Shown here piece by piece: positions 5,144 to 14,122 of a stretch of DNA of 18,811 bases (position 1 is the first letter of the stretch; each line of letters begins with the position of its first letter). Where the stretch lies: positions 1 to 18,811 of the forward strand of contig JANWZH010000008.1 in the NCBI GenBank assembly GCA_025054755.1, written 5' to 3'. Source of the stretch: Patescibacteria group bacterium. Its GTDB lineage: Bacteria > Patescibacteriota > Minisyncoccia > UBA6257 > 2-01-FULL-56-20. A program made the translations under genes and the position numbers. The notes under the pieces are model-generated. The model did not search any database and was not told where the DNA came from. It worked only from the letters and a program-made list of their open reading frames with translations.

Positions 5144-6868
5144 ATGGCAAATTCTCCAGTTGAATTAATTAAAGAAAAATTAGATATAGTTGAATTTATT
5201 GGTTCTTATATCCCATTAACTAAAGCTGGTAAAAATTGGAAAGCTTTATGTCCTTTTCATAAAGAAAAAACTCCTTCGTTTATGATATCGCCTGAGCGTC
5301 AATCTTGGCATTGTTTTGGTTGCAATATTGGCGGGGACATATTTACTTTTTTAATGAAATATGAAAATTTAGATTTTGGAGAGGCATTAAAAATATTATC
5401 TGAAAAAGCTGGAATTGAATTAAAAAAAATATCGCCTCAAGAATATAAATATATTGGTCTACTTTATGAATTAAATGAAATAGCTAAGCAATTTTTTATT
5501 AATCAATTAGAAAATAATCAGGAAGCTTTAAATTATCTTTTTAGCCGTGGCTTAACTAAACAAACAATTACTGAATTTGAAATTGGTTTTGCTCCTGAAA
5601 AATTTGACGAATTAACAATTTATTTAATTAATTTAGGTTACGCTCCAGAAGATATTTTGCGTGCTGGATTAGCTATTAAAAATGAACGTAATAAAATTTT
5701 AGATAGATTTAGATCAAGAATTATTTTCCCAATTCATAATCATTTAGGGAAAGTAGTTGGTTTTACTGGGAGAATTCTCCCAAAATTTGAAAATATTGAA
5801 ACTGGAAAATATATTAATAGCCCTGAATCGCCTATTTTTAAAAAATCAAAAATTTTATATGGTTTTTGGAAAAGCAAAAATTTTATTCGTGAAAAAAATG
5901 AAGTTTTTTTAGTAGAAGGCCAAATGGATTTTTTAATGAGCTGGCAAGCTCAAATTAAAAATGTTTGTGCTAGTTCTGGCACAGCCTTATCTGAGGATCA
6001 TTTAATTACTCTACGCAAATTAACTGATTTTTTATTAATTAGTTTTGATACAGATAGTGCTGGTTGGGAAGCAGCTGAAAAAGCTATTGATTTAGCAAAT
6101 AAGCTTGATTTTAATGTTAAAATAGTTGTTTTTGATAAATTCAAAGATCCAGCAGATGCTGTTTTGTCTGGCCTAGATTTTTTAAAACAAGCCATTCAAA
6201 ATGCAATTCCTGCGCCAGAATTTTATTTTAAAAAATATTTAGGAGAATTTATTAATCAAAAACAAAACATTGATTTAAGTAATAGAAATGATTTAAAAAA
6301 ACTCCAAAATGTTCTTTTAAAATTATTAAATATCCAAAGTCCAGCCGAAAGAAATTTTTGGATTAAAAATTTATCTCAAAAAATTGGTGTTAATGAAAAT
6401 ATTTTAATTGAAGAAAGTCAAAAACTTCAAAAAAATATTAAAAAAAATCAATTTTTAATGGCTGAAAATAATTTAAATCAAAATAAAATTATTAAAAAAT
6501 TTAATCGCTTAGAATTATTAAGTCAAAAATTTATTCAAGCTTTAATTGCTTTAAATTTTTTATCTGAAGAATTTAAAGAAGAAAAATATTTACCATTTCA
6601 ATATCAAAAAGTTTTAAATTTATTAAAAAATAATGTTAAAAAATCAGATGATCCTTATATTGATGAATTAATTAATATAATTTTATTAGGAGTAGACGAA
6701 CCAACTAAATATAACTTAGAAGAAATCAAACAGCATCTTTTTTTAGAATATAAAAAAGAAAAACAAAAAGAAATTGTTTCTAAAATAAAACAAGCCGAAT
6801 CAAGCGGAGATGAGGATACTTTAAACCAGGCTCTTGCTGAATTAAATGACTTGCTTAATTTAAAATAA
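5144..6868 (+). CDS. dnaG: DNA primase
   Basis: Makes the RNA primers for DNA replication at the fork, working with the DnaB helicase. The N-terminal zinc-binding domain has C36-x2-H39 and C57-x2-C60 (CPFHKEKTPSF and HCFGC). The central catalytic core follows, with the TOPRIM motif VEGQMD (Glu258) and the metal-binding acidic pair of FDTDSAG (Asp302, Asp304), then KDPAD near 334-338. Residues ~370-574 are the helical helicase-interacting region, poorly conserved as usual. The 574-residue length is normal. It begins the dnaG-rpoD-alaS run, like the macromolecular-synthesis operon of many bacteria, though no rpsU precedes it. All catalytic landmarks are intact. Confidence 0.96.
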   Translation: MANSPVELIKEKLDIVEFIGSYIPLTKAGKNWKALCPFHKEKTPSFMISPERQSWHCFGCNIGGDIFTFLMKYENLDFGEALKILSEKAGIELKKISPQEYKYIGLLYELNEIAKQFFINQLENNQEALNYLFSRGLTKQTITEFEIGFAPEKFDELTIYLINLGYAPEDILRAGLAIKNERNKILDRFRSRIIFPIHNHLGKVVGFTGRILPKFENIETGKYINSPESPIFKKSKILYGFWKSKNFIREKNEVFLVEGQMDFLMSWQAQIKNVCASSGTALSEDHLITLRKLTDFLLISFDTDSAGWEAAEKAIDLANKLDFNVKIVVFDKFKDPADAVLSGLDFLKQAIQNAIPAPEFYFKKYLGEFINQKQNIDLSNRNDLKKLQNVLLKLLNIQSPAERNFWIKNLSQKIGVNENILIEESQKLQKNIKKNQFLMAENNLNQNKIIKKFNRLELLSQKFIQALIALNFLSEEFKEEKYLPFQYQKVLNLLKNNVKKSDDPYIDELINIILLGVDEPTKYNLEEIKQHLFLEYKKEKQKEIVSKIKQAESSGDEDTLNQALAELNDLLNLK

Positions 6869-6903
6869 ATGATAAAATATTGAATTATTAATTAACTTTA
6901 ATT

Positions 6904-8199
6904 ATGTCTAAAAAACAAAAAATTAAAACTAAAAAAGCTAATAAAAATAAAAATCAAAACTCTAAAAAAAAGACTAGAATTTCTATTGTTAAAAATAAAA
7001 AATTAAAAAAAATAACAAAAAACAAAAATAAAAAATCTTTTAAAATTAAAAATAAAAAAAATCAAAAAACTTCTAAAATAGTTAAAAATAAAAAAAATAA
7101 TAAAAAAGAAAAACCAAAAAAATCTAATCCAATTATTGAAGAATTAATTAAAAGCGGGAGATTAAGAGGTTTTGTTACTGACGAAGAAATTCTTTATTTT
7201 TTCCCAAAAGCTGAAGAAGATATAGAACAATTAGAAGAAATTTATGATGCTTTAGAAAAAGAAGGAATTAAAATAATAGAAAAAGGAGGATTTTTAAATG
7301 TTGGGGGTCAAAACATATTACAACAAGAAGAAATTGAAGAAATTAGTAGATTAGAAGGAGAAATGCCAGATGCAGTTCAGTTTTATTTAAGAGAGATTGG
7401 CAAAACTCCTCTTTTAACTAAAGAAGAAGAAAAAGAATTAGCTAAAAGAGCTAGTTTAGGAGATGAAGAAGCTAGACAAAAATTAATGAAAGCTAATTTA
7501 AGATTAGTTGTTTCTATTGCAAAACATTATTTAAATCGTAGCCCGAATTTGAGTATTTTAGATTTAATTCAAGAAGGTAATATTGGCTTGTCTAAAGCTG
7601 TTGAAAAATTTGATTATCGAAAAGGTTTTAAATTCTCAACTTATGCTACTTGGTGGATTAGACAATCTATTACTAGAGCCCTAGCTGATCAATCTCGAAC
7701 GATTAGAATTCCAGTTCATATGGTTGAAACAATGTCTCGTTATTCGCAAGTTAAAAGAGATTTGACTCAGCAACTTGGGAGAGAACCATTAGCTGAAGAA
7801 ATCGCAAATGAGATGGGCATTGATGTTTCGAGAATTAGACAAATTGAACGTATTTCACAGGATGTTTTATCAATTGAAACTCCTATTGGAGATGAAGAAG
7901 ATTCTATTTTGGCTGATTTTATTAAAGACGAAAAAACCTCTACTCCAGCACAGCAAGCTGCTAGATCAATTTTAAAAGATATTTTAAATGATATCTTAGT
8001 TGAACTTACTCCAAGAGAAAGAGAAATTATTTCTTTGCGTTTTGGTTTAAAAGATGGCGTTACTCATACTTTAGAAGAGGTTGGGCAAGAGCTTGGGGTG
8101 ACTAGGGAAAGAATTAGACAAATAGAATCTAAAACCTTAGAAAAAATTAAAAATCATCCTCGGGCCAAAGAATTTGAAGGATTTGAGGAATTAATTTAA
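6904..8199 (+). CDS. rpoD: Primary RNA polymerase sigma factor (sigma-70/RpoD)
   Basis: Directs RNA polymerase to housekeeping promoters. Residues ~76-130 resemble region 1.1. Region 1.2/2 runs from ~155 to 275 and includes the core-binding and -10-melting segments: [10 protein letters not shown] (220-229) and [15 protein letters not shown] (242-256). Region 3 follows (~277-350). Region 4 (~365-431) has the -35-binding helix-turn-helix with [10 protein letters not shown] (399-408). The extra feature is an N-terminal tail in which 34 of the first 75 residues are Lys, with Asn and Gln filling the rest. It starts 35 bases after dnaG. A weak promoter (TTGCTT 6851-6856, 16 bases, TAAAAT 6873-6878) may give it its own transcript. 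The identity as the group 1 sigma factor is secure. Confidence 0.96.
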   Translation: MSKKQKIKTKKANKNKNQNSKKKTRISIVKNKKLKKITKNKNKKSFKIKNKKNQKTSKIVKNKKNNKKEKPKKSNPIIEELIKSGRLRGFVTDEEILYFFPKAEEDIEQLEEIYDALEKEGIKIIEKGGFLNVGGQNILQQEEIEEISRLEGEMPDAVQFYLREIGKTPLLTKEEEKELAKRASLGDEEARQKLMKANLRLVVSIAKHYLNRSPNLSILDLIQEGNIGLSKAVEKFDYRKGFKFSTYATWWIRQSITRALADQSRTIRIPVHMVETMSRYSQVKRDLTQQLGREPLAEEIANEMGIDVSRIRQIERISQDVLSIETPIGDEEDSILADFIKDEKTSTPAQQAARSILKDILNDILVELTPREREIISLRFGLKDGVTHTLEEVGQELGVTRERIRQIESKTLEKIKNHPRAKEFEGFEELI

Positions 8200-8204
8200 T
8201 ATTT

Positions 8205-9965
8205 ATGACTCATTTTTTAATTCGTGAAAAATTTTTAAATTTTTTTAAAAAAAACAATCATGTTATTGTGCCGTCTAGCTCTTTGATTCCATCTGATAAA
8301 TCAGTTTTATTGACTACTGCTGGAATGCAACAATTTAAACCTTATTATATAGGCGAATTGGACCCTATATCTGATTTTAATTCAAAAAATACTACTTCAA
8401 TTCAAAAATGCTTTAGAACTTCTGATATTGATGAGGTAGGAGATGAGAGTCATTTAACATTTTTTGAAATGTTGGGCAATTTTTCTTTTGGTGGTTATTT
8501 TAAAAAAGAAGCAATTTTATTAGCTTATGAATTTTTAAATAAAGAATTAAATTTAGAAATTGATTATGTTACTATTTTTGATCCATCAAAAGTTGCTTCA
8601 GATGATTGGCGGAAAAATGTTCCAGAAGACAAAGAATCTTTTGAAATTTGGCGCAATTTAGGTTTTGAAGAGTCAAGGATTAAAAAAGAGGGAATTGATA
8701 ATTTTTGGGGGCCAACTGGAAATGAGGGGCCTTGTGGTCCGACAACTGAAATTTATATAAAAAATAAAAATAATCAAAGCATTGAAATTTGGAATATTGT
8801 TTTTAACGAATATTTTTGTGATAAAAATAAAATTTTAACTCCATTAAAAACCAATGGAGTTGATACTGGTATGGGGCTAGAAAGACTTTTAATGATTTGC
8901 CAAAATAAATTTAATATTTTTGAAACAGATTTATTTGATTCTTTATTAAAAATTTTGCCAACTAATTTAGATCAAAAAATTAAAAGAATTATTTCTGATC
9001 ATATTAAAGCTAGCGTTTTTTTAATAGCTGATGGTGTTTTGCCATCAAATAAGGAAGCTGGATATATTTTGCGTAGAATTTTGAGAAGAGCTATTGTTTA
9101 TGAATATATTTATAAATTTGAAAAAAATATTTTAAACAATTTAATTTATGAAGTTATAAAAATATATAAGGAAATTTATTCTGAATTAATTACAAAAGAG
9201 CAAGCTATTTTAGAAGAAATTCTAAAAGAAAAAGAAAAGTTTTATAAAACCTTAGATCGCGGTTTAAAAGAATTAAAAAAAAGACCAGAAATTAATTCAA
9301 AAATAGCTTTTTATCTTTATGAAACTTTTGGTTTGCCTTATGAAATCATTAAAGAATTGGGGGGACAAAAGGCTTTAAATTTAAATTACGATGATTTTAA
9401 GAAAGAGTTTGAAAATCACCAAGAAATTTCACGTCGTGGCCAAGAAAAAAAATTTGGTGGGCATGGCCTTATTTTAGATACAAAAGAATTAAAAGCTAGC
9501 TCAGAAGAAGAAATTAAAAAGGTTATTAGATTGCATACTGCAACTCATTTACTTCAACAAGCGTTGCGTGAAGTTTTGGGAAATGAAGTTAGGCAGGCTG
9601 GCTCAGATATAAATCCAGAAAGAACGCGTTTTGACTTTACTTTTAATAGAAAATTAACTCAAGAAGAAATTAAAAAAGTTGAAAATATAGTAAATCAAAA
9701 AATTAATGAAGATTTGCCAGTAAATTTTGTAGAAATGAAGAAAGAAGATGCAGAAAAAATAGGAGCCTTATCTTTTTTTAAAGAAAAATATCCGCCAATT
9801 GTTAAAGTTTATTTTGTTGGTTCTAAAATAGAAAACGCTTGGAGTAAAGAATTTTGTGGAGGTCCACATGTTTTAAAAACAGGAGAAATAGGGAAATTTG
9901 TTATTCAGAAAGAAGAGGGAATTGGTTCTGGAATTAGAAGAATTAGGGCAATTGTTTTGCCATAA
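8205..9965 (+). CDS. alaS: Alanyl-tRNA synthetase, short form lacking the C-Ala domain
   Basis: Charges tRNA-Ala and clears mischarged Ser/Gly-tRNA-Ala. The class II catalytic domain is complete: LLTTAGMQQF near 35-44, FFEMLGNFSFGGYFK (86-100) and the motif-3 region GMGLERLLM (222-230). The tRNA-recognition helices run to about 410. The editing domain keeps its zinc ligands H444-x3-H448 (HTATH) and C551-x3-H555 (CGGPH). The protein ends at residue 586, soon after the editing core, so the C-terminal C-Ala (DHHA1) domain is absent. The beta-barrel segment that usually separates the recognition helices from the editing domain also seems largely missing. Usual bacterial AlaRS has ~850-900 residues. 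The gene starts 5 bases after rpoD and is probably co-transcribed. No frameshift is visible at the end, so this looks like a natural compact form. Confidence 0.93.
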   Translation: MTHFLIREKFLNFFKKNNHVIVPSSSLIPSDKSVLLTTAGMQQFKPYYIGELDPISDFNSKNTTSIQKCFRTSDIDEVGDESHLTFFEMLGNFSFGGYFKKEAILLAYEFLNKELNLEIDYVTIFDPSKVASDDWRKNVPEDKESFEIWRNLGFEESRIKKEGIDNFWGPTGNEGPCGPTTEIYIKNKNNQSIEIWNIVFNEYFCDKNKILTPLKTNGVDTGMGLERLLMICQNKFNIFETDLFDSLLKILPTNLDQKIKRIISDHIKASVFLIADGVLPSNKEAGYILRRILRRAIVYEYIYKFEKNILNNLIYEVIKIYKEIYSELITKEQAILEEILKEKEKFYKTLDRGLKELKKRPEINSKIAFYLYETFGLPYEIIKELGGQKALNLNYDDFKKEFENHQEISRRGQEKKFGGHGLILDTKELKASSEEEIKKVIRLHTATHLLQQALREVLGNEVRQAGSDINPERTRFDFTFNRKLTQEEIKKVENIVNQKINEDLPVNFVEMKKEDAEKIGALSFFKEKYPPIVKVYFVGSKIENAWSKEFCGGPHVLKTGEIGKFVIQKEEGIGSGIRRIRAIVLP

Positions 9966-9985
9966 GATTTAAATTTGGTTAAAAT
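9957..9985 (+). promoter_or_regulatory. Putative leaderless promoter of the baseplate-J-like gene
   Basis: TTGCCA (9957-9962, overlapping the end of alaS), 17 bases, then TAAAAT (9980-9985), with 6 bases to the ATG at 9992. Same spacing as at tyrS and dnaG. Confidence 0.5.
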
Positions 9986-9991
9986 TAAACT

Positions 9992-11626
9992 ATGGAAAAA
10001 ATACTTTTAGATAAAAAAATTAAAATTAATGATGTTATTGAAAAAATAGAAAATAGACCAGAATCAAATTTAACATTAATTATTCCTAAAAAATCAGATT
10101 TTAAAAAAGAAGACTTTGCTTTGTTAAAAAAAGCTTGTGAAAAATTAAATAAAATAATAACAATAGAATCAGTTGATGAAGAAATTTTAAAGTTGGCCAA
10201 GTCTGAGGGTTTAGGTGCTGTTCATCCGCTTTTTAATGCAAATAGCGGATTGCTGACCGATATTAAAAAGCCGAATATTGAAGAAAATTTAGTTGAATAT
10301 AATTTTTTAAAAAATAATAATAAAAAAGAAATAAAAAAAATTAAAGAATCAGAGTCAGAATTAAAATCAAATAACGATTTACATTTTTTTAAAAATATTA
10401 ATTCAGGGCAGATATTTAAAAAAGACGATTTAGAATTAGACGTTAAACTAGATGATCCTAAAAAATATCATAAAGTTCATAAAAAACATTTTATTTTAAA
10501 TTTTAAATTTTTAATATATGGCATTTTAATAATTGGTTTAGGGCTTGGATTTTGGAAGCTAAGCTTTGTTTTTTCAAGCGCTGAAATAAATTTAAGTTTT
10601 AAAAAAACTCCATTTGAATTTAATAATTTAATAATTGGGAATAAAAATGCATCTCAATTAAATTTATCTGAAAAAATTATTCCAGTAGAATTATTTAAAA
10701 ATAAACAAAATATAACTTTATTTTTTAAAGCAAATGGCAAAAAAAATATTTCTCAAAAAGCAACTGGTCAAATTACAATATATAATAATTTTAGTTCTGG
10801 CGAACAATTTTTAATAGCTAATACTCGATTTCAATCTCCTAATGGCCTAATTTATAGATTAGCTTCAAATGTTGTTATTCCAGGAGCTCAAATTAAAGAT
10901 GGCAAAATTATTCCTTCTTCAATAACTGCAACAGTTGTAGCCGATGAGCCAGGAGAAAAATATAATACTGGCCCAATTAGTAAATTAATTATCCCTGGAT
11001 TTAAGGGCTCTCCTAAATATGATGGTTTTTATGGGGAATTAAAACAAGGAGCGTCTGGTGGATTTGTTGGAGAAAAAGTATTTCCTCTTGATTCTGATAT
11101 TGAAAAAGCTAAAAAAGAAATAAGTGAAAAATTAAAATTAGCTTTAGAAAATAGTATTAATTTTAAAAAACCAGACAATTTTGATTTTGTTGGTAATTTT
11201 CAAACTGATATTTTAAAAATAATTGTAGTTAGTACCTCGACTGATGATGCTGGAAATTTTGCAGTTTTAGCTGAAGGGGAAACAAAAATTTTTGCTATAA
11301 GGCGAACGGATTTAATCAATTTTTTAATTGGTTTTTACAATCAATCTAATTACAAAAAAATAGATAATTTTAAATTTGAATATCTTAATGCAAGACCAGA
11401 TTTTAATAATGGGATTGTTAATTTTAATTTAAAATCAAGTGGTAATTTTGTCTACAATTTAAATTTAAATGATTTTAAAAATAATATTGCTGGTAAGAAA
11501 ATAAAAGAAGTAGAAAGTATTATTAAAAATTTAGATGAATTAGAATCAGCTAAGATATTAATTAAGCCAAAGTGGGTTAATGTTTTGCCAGCAAATGTTT
11601 CTAAAATTAATATTATATTAAAATAA
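9992..11626 (+). CDS. Single-pass membrane protein with baseplate-J-like extracytoplasmic region
   Basis: A 544-residue protein. The N-terminal cytoplasmic part (~1-75) has a small alpha/beta fold pattern (MEKILLDKKIKINDVIEKI, then LTLIIPKKSDF). A variable Lys/Glu/Asn-rich linker follows (~90-167). One membrane helix at ~168-192 precedes a large outside domain. Residues ~255-350 (ATGQITIYNNFSSGEQFL, then VVADEPGEKYNTGP and a Gly-rich stretch) resemble proteins annotated in many CPR genomes as baseplate J/gp47-like. That name comes from a phage tail domain; no phage genes are nearby and the role in CPR cells is unknown. It has its own predicted promoter, is followed by the DksA-type gene after 66 bases, and carries no obvious catalytic motif. 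Family assignment is from remembered resemblance, so moderate confidence. Confidence 0.6.
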   Translation: MEKILLDKKIKINDVIEKIENRPESNLTLIIPKKSDFKKEDFALLKKACEKLNKIITIESVDEEILKLAKSEGLGAVHPLFNANSGLLTDIKKPNIEENLVEYNFLKNNNKKEIKKIKESESELKSNNDLHFFKNINSGQIFKKDDLELDVKLDDPKKYHKVHKKHFILNFKFLIYGILIIGLGLGFWKLSFVFSSAEINLSFKKTPFEFNNLIIGNKNASQLNLSEKIIPVELFKNKQNITLFFKANGKKNISQKATGQITIYNNFSSGEQFLIANTRFQSPNGLIYRLASNVVIPGAQIKDGKIIPSSITATVVADEPGEKYNTGPISKLIIPGFKGSPKYDGFYGELKQGASGGFVGEKVFPLDSDIEKAKKEISEKLKLALENSINFKKPDNFDFVGNFQTDILKIIVVSTSTDDAGNFAVLAEGETKIFAIRRTDLINFLIGFYNQSNYKKIDNFKFEYLNARPDFNNGIVNFNLKSSGNFVYNLNLNDFKNNIAGKKIKEVESIIKNLDELESAKILIKPKWVNVLPANVSKINIILK

Positions 11627-11679
11627 ATTTTTTATTTTATCTAAATTTATTGTTGGACAAAAAAATAAAAATAATTTAA

Positions 11680-11685
11680 TATAAT
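11680..11685 (+). promoter_or_regulatory. Putative -10 element of the DksA/TraR-type gene
   Basis: A consensus TATAAT ends 7 bases before the ATG at 11693. TTGGAC at 11653-11658 is too far (21 bases) to be a convincing -35 element. It fits the leaderless spacing seen elsewhere. Confidence 0.4.
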
Positions 11686-11692
11686 TAATAAT

Positions 11693-12031
11693 ATGAAAGA
11701 ATTAAATCAAAAATTAAAAGAATTAAAATTAAAACTTGAAGAAGAAAGAGAGTCTTTAATCCAGCAATTAAAACAATTAGAAGAACCAGAAGAATTCGGT
11801 GGCGATGCTGGAGATTATGATGAAGAAACAGATGAATCTGAAGAATTTTCTTTAAAAATTTCAGAAAGCGAAGCAGTACGCGACAGAATAAATGAAATAG
11901 ATTTTTTAATTAATAAAATTAATAGTGGCAATTATGGTTTTTGTGAAAAATGTAGAAATAAAATTGATGAAAAAGATTTAGAAAAAGACCCAGAATTAAT
12001 TTTATGTTCTATTTGTAAAATAAAAAAATAA
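11693..12031 (+). CDS. DksA/TraR-family C4 zinc-finger protein
   Basis: A small protein of 112 residues. The N-terminal half is a charged coiled coil (~1-30 and ~55-78) with an acidic middle (GGDAGDYDEETDESEEF). The C-terminal zinc finger has C84-x2-C87 and C105-x2-C108. This is the layout of DksA/TraR/YocK-like proteins. DksA itself inserts its coiled-coil tip into the secondary channel of RNA polymerase and works with ppGpp. The short Gram-positive-type homologues are less well understood, so the transcriptional role is inferred. It stands between the baseplate-J-like gene and comM, 17 bases before the latter. Confidence 0.85.
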   Translation: MKELNQKLKELKLKLEEERESLIQQLKQLEEPEEFGGDAGDYDEETDESEEFSLKISESEAVRDRINEIDFLINKINSGNYGFCEKCRNKIDEKDLEKDPELILCSICKIKK

Positions 12032-12048
12032 TCATTAATTATATTTAA

Positions 12049-12324
12049 ATGCAAAAAAATATTTCTCGGATTTATTCCGCAGAATTAGAAGGCATTGTAG
12101 CAAAAATCATAGAAATTGAAACAGATTTAAATGTTGGGCTCCATTCTTTTAATATTGTTGGTTTAGCTGATAAAGCTTTAAATGAAGCTAAAGAAAGAGT
12201 TAATTCAGCTATTAAAAATATTGGGGCCAAACCTCCTAATAGAGAAAATAGAAAAATTACAATTAATTTAGCTCCAGCTGATATTAAAAAAACAGGATCA
12301 CAATATGATTTAGCTATTGTTTAG
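12049..12324 (+). pseudogene. comM: ComM/YifB Mg-chelatase-like ATPase, N-terminal part before a frameshift
   Basis: The first 91 residues are the start of a ComM/YifB protein: YSAELEGIVAKIIEIETDL, then VGLADKALNEAKERVNSAI, the usual N-terminal Lon-protease-like substrate domain. The frame ends at a TAG at 12322-12324, just after QYDLAIV, where the family continues L-G-x-L. Rereading one T, or adding one T to the run of three at 12320-12322, restores LGYLLTTGQI in the next frame. So this piece and 12333-13592 are one gene with a 1-base deletion at a T-run. It may be a sequencing error, a real mutation or, less likely, programmed -1 frameshifting. No Shine-Dalgarno site is seen. Confidence 0.85.
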
Positions 12325-12332
12325 GATATTTA

Positions 12333-13592
12333 TTGACTACTGGTCAAATTATTGATTTTAATTCTAGTAATAAAATTTTTATTGGTGAATTAGCTTTAGA
12401 TGGTAGGTTGCGTCCAATAAGTGGAGCTTTAAATATTGCTGAGGCAGCAAAAAAACATGGATTTGAATATTTATTTTTACCAAAAGAAAATGCTAATGAA
12501 GCAGCTGCTATTCCTGGAATTAAAGTTGTTCCTATAGAAACATTAGAGGAAGCAATTTTAATTTTAGAAAAAAAGAAAGAAATCAAGATTAAAAATTTTG
12601 AAAGTATTAATTTAAATATATTAAATGTTCCAGATTTTTCAGAAATTAAAGGTCAAGAACATGCTAAAAGAGCTTTAATTATTACAGCAGCTGGTGGTCA
12701 TAATTTATTGATGATTGGCCCGCCTGGCGTTGGGAAAAGTATGTTAGCAGAAGCATTAATTGGAATATTGCCAGATTTGGATTTTGAAGAATCAATTGAA
12801 ATAACAAAAATTTGGAGCGCTAGTGGTTTTAATTTAAATCAAGGATTAATCACACAAAGACCATATCGTGCACCACATCATACTGCTTCGTTGGTTTCAA
12901 TTATTGGTGGCGGCCAAAATCCTAAGCCGGGAGAAATTAGTTTAGCTCATCATGGGATATTATTTTTAGATGAATTACCAGAGTTTCCAAGAAATATTTT
13001 AGAATCATTGCGTCAACCATTAGAAAATGGGTTTATTCATATTTCTAGATCCAAAAACACTTTAATTTTCCCTGCTAAATTTACTTTAGTAGCTGCAATG
13101 AATCCATACCCTTGTGGTTTTTATGGAGACCCAGAAAAAGAATGTCGTTGTTCAGCTTATGAAATTATTCGTTATCAAAAGAAAATTTCTGGTCCATTAT
13201 TAGATAGAATTGATTTACAAATTAAAGTTTCAAGAGTTCCTATAAAAGAATTGAACTTTTCTAATTTAGAAAAAATTAGCCCAAAAATTAAAAAACAAAT
13301 TGAAAACGTTAGAGAAATTCAAAAAGAAAGATTTAAATTAATTAATCAAAATTTAAATAAAAAAATATTAACTAATTCTCAAATTCCAAACAAACACATT
13401 AATGAATTTTTAAATTTAAATTCTGAGGCTCAAAACTTTTTAAATAGTTTGGACAATAAAAATTTATCTCCGCGCAGCTATTATCGTTTGCTTAAAATAT
13501 CAAGAACTATTGCTGATTTAGAAAATTCACAAAAAGTAAAAGCAGAACATTTAGCAGAAGCTTTTAGTTATAGACTAAAAGAAGAAATATAA
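12333..13592 (+). pseudogene. comM: ComM/YifB Mg-chelatase-like ATPase, main part after a frameshift
   Basis: This 419-residue frame carries the AAA+ domain of ComM/YifB, a hexameric helicase that promotes branch migration during natural transformation. Walker A is GPPGVGKS (129-136). The sensor and Mg-chelatase signature regions are ISLAHHGILFLDELPEF (Walker B) and AMNPYPCGFYG with a nearby C-x-C (ECRCS). The C-terminal helical Mg-chelatase domain ends at RLKEEI. The TTG at 12333 is only the first possible start in the frame, not a credible native start, because the family's N-terminal domain lies in the frame upstream. Joined, the two parts give ~513 residues, the normal length. The stop lies 3 bases from the end of rplT on the other strand. 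Confidence 0.85.
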
Positions 13593-13595
13593 ATT

Positions 13596-13940
13596 TTATT
13601 TAGTTAACTCTATTATTTTTTGAAATACTTCATTATGATTTTCGGCTAAATCAGCTAAAATTTTTCTATCTAATTTAATTTTTTTATTTTTTAAATTATT
13701 AATAAATTGATTATATTTTAAACCTTTTTCTTTTAAGGCAGCGTTAATTTTTGTATTCCAAAGTCTGCGATAATCTCTCTTTTTTTGTTTGCGACCCCTA
13801 AAAGCATGAGACAGTTTATGCAAAACAGCTTCTTTGGCCTGTCTTTTTTTAGATTTTCTACCCCATTTGAAACCTTTAGTTAATTTTAATAACTTTCTTC
13901 TTTTTTTTGTTTTTATTTTTCCTCTTTTTACTCTAGACAT
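13596..13940 (-). CDS. rplT: 50S ribosomal protein L20
   Basis: Binds 23S rRNA early in 50S assembly. The 114 residues are near the usual 117. The strongly basic N-terminal arm (MSRVKRGKIKTKKRRKLLKL) and the globular core with YRRLWNTKINAALKEKGL match the family throughout. It is the last gene of infC-rpmI-rplT and overlaps the end of rpmI by 8 bases, implying coupled translation. Its stop is only 3 bases from the convergent comM stop, and no terminator hairpin is seen between them. Confidence 0.97.
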   Translation of the reverse strand: MSRVKRGKIKTKKRRKLLKLTKGFKWGRKSKKRQAKEAVLHKLSHAFRGRKQKKRDYRRLWNTKINAALKEKGLKYNQFINNLKNKKIKLDRKILADLAENHNEVFQKIIELTK

Positions 13941-14118
13941 TTTTTCTTATATTATAATTTAATATTTTTTTAATTGGCAAATCTAATAAATGTTTTTTTC
14001 TTTTATTCAAAAGGTTTTTTTTGGTCTTTCTAGTGCGAAAATGATCAATATTCATTTTCCTTCTTAAAATCTTACCTTTTTTTGTTATTTTTATTCTTGA
14101 AATAATGCTTTTTTTCAT
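13933..14118 (-). CDS. rpmI: 50S ribosomal protein L35
   Basis: A very basic small ribosomal protein that packs into 23S rRNA. From the ATG at 14118 it has 61 residues, close to the usual ~65, beginning MKKSIISRIKITKKGKILRR, which matches the L35 pattern of a basic start followed by RFKIT-x-GKI-RR. An upstream in-frame ATG at 14139 would add seven residues and overlap infC. The inner start, 4 bases after the infC stop, is preferred. The stop is TAG inside the start of rplT. The C-terminus is rather divergent, but gene order makes the call firm. Confidence 0.92.
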   Translation of the reverse strand: MKKSIISRIKITKKGKILRRKMNIDHFRTRKTKKNLLNKRKKHLLDLPIKKILNYNIRKNV

Positions 14119-14122
14119 AATT

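Noticed and set aside
9985..10200. Other antisense open frames, such as 71 codons opposite the baseplate-J-like gene, and those at 12344-12586 and 5998-6195
   Set aside because: All lie opposite well-supported genes and show low-complexity Phe/Ile/Ser-rich translations typical of shadows.
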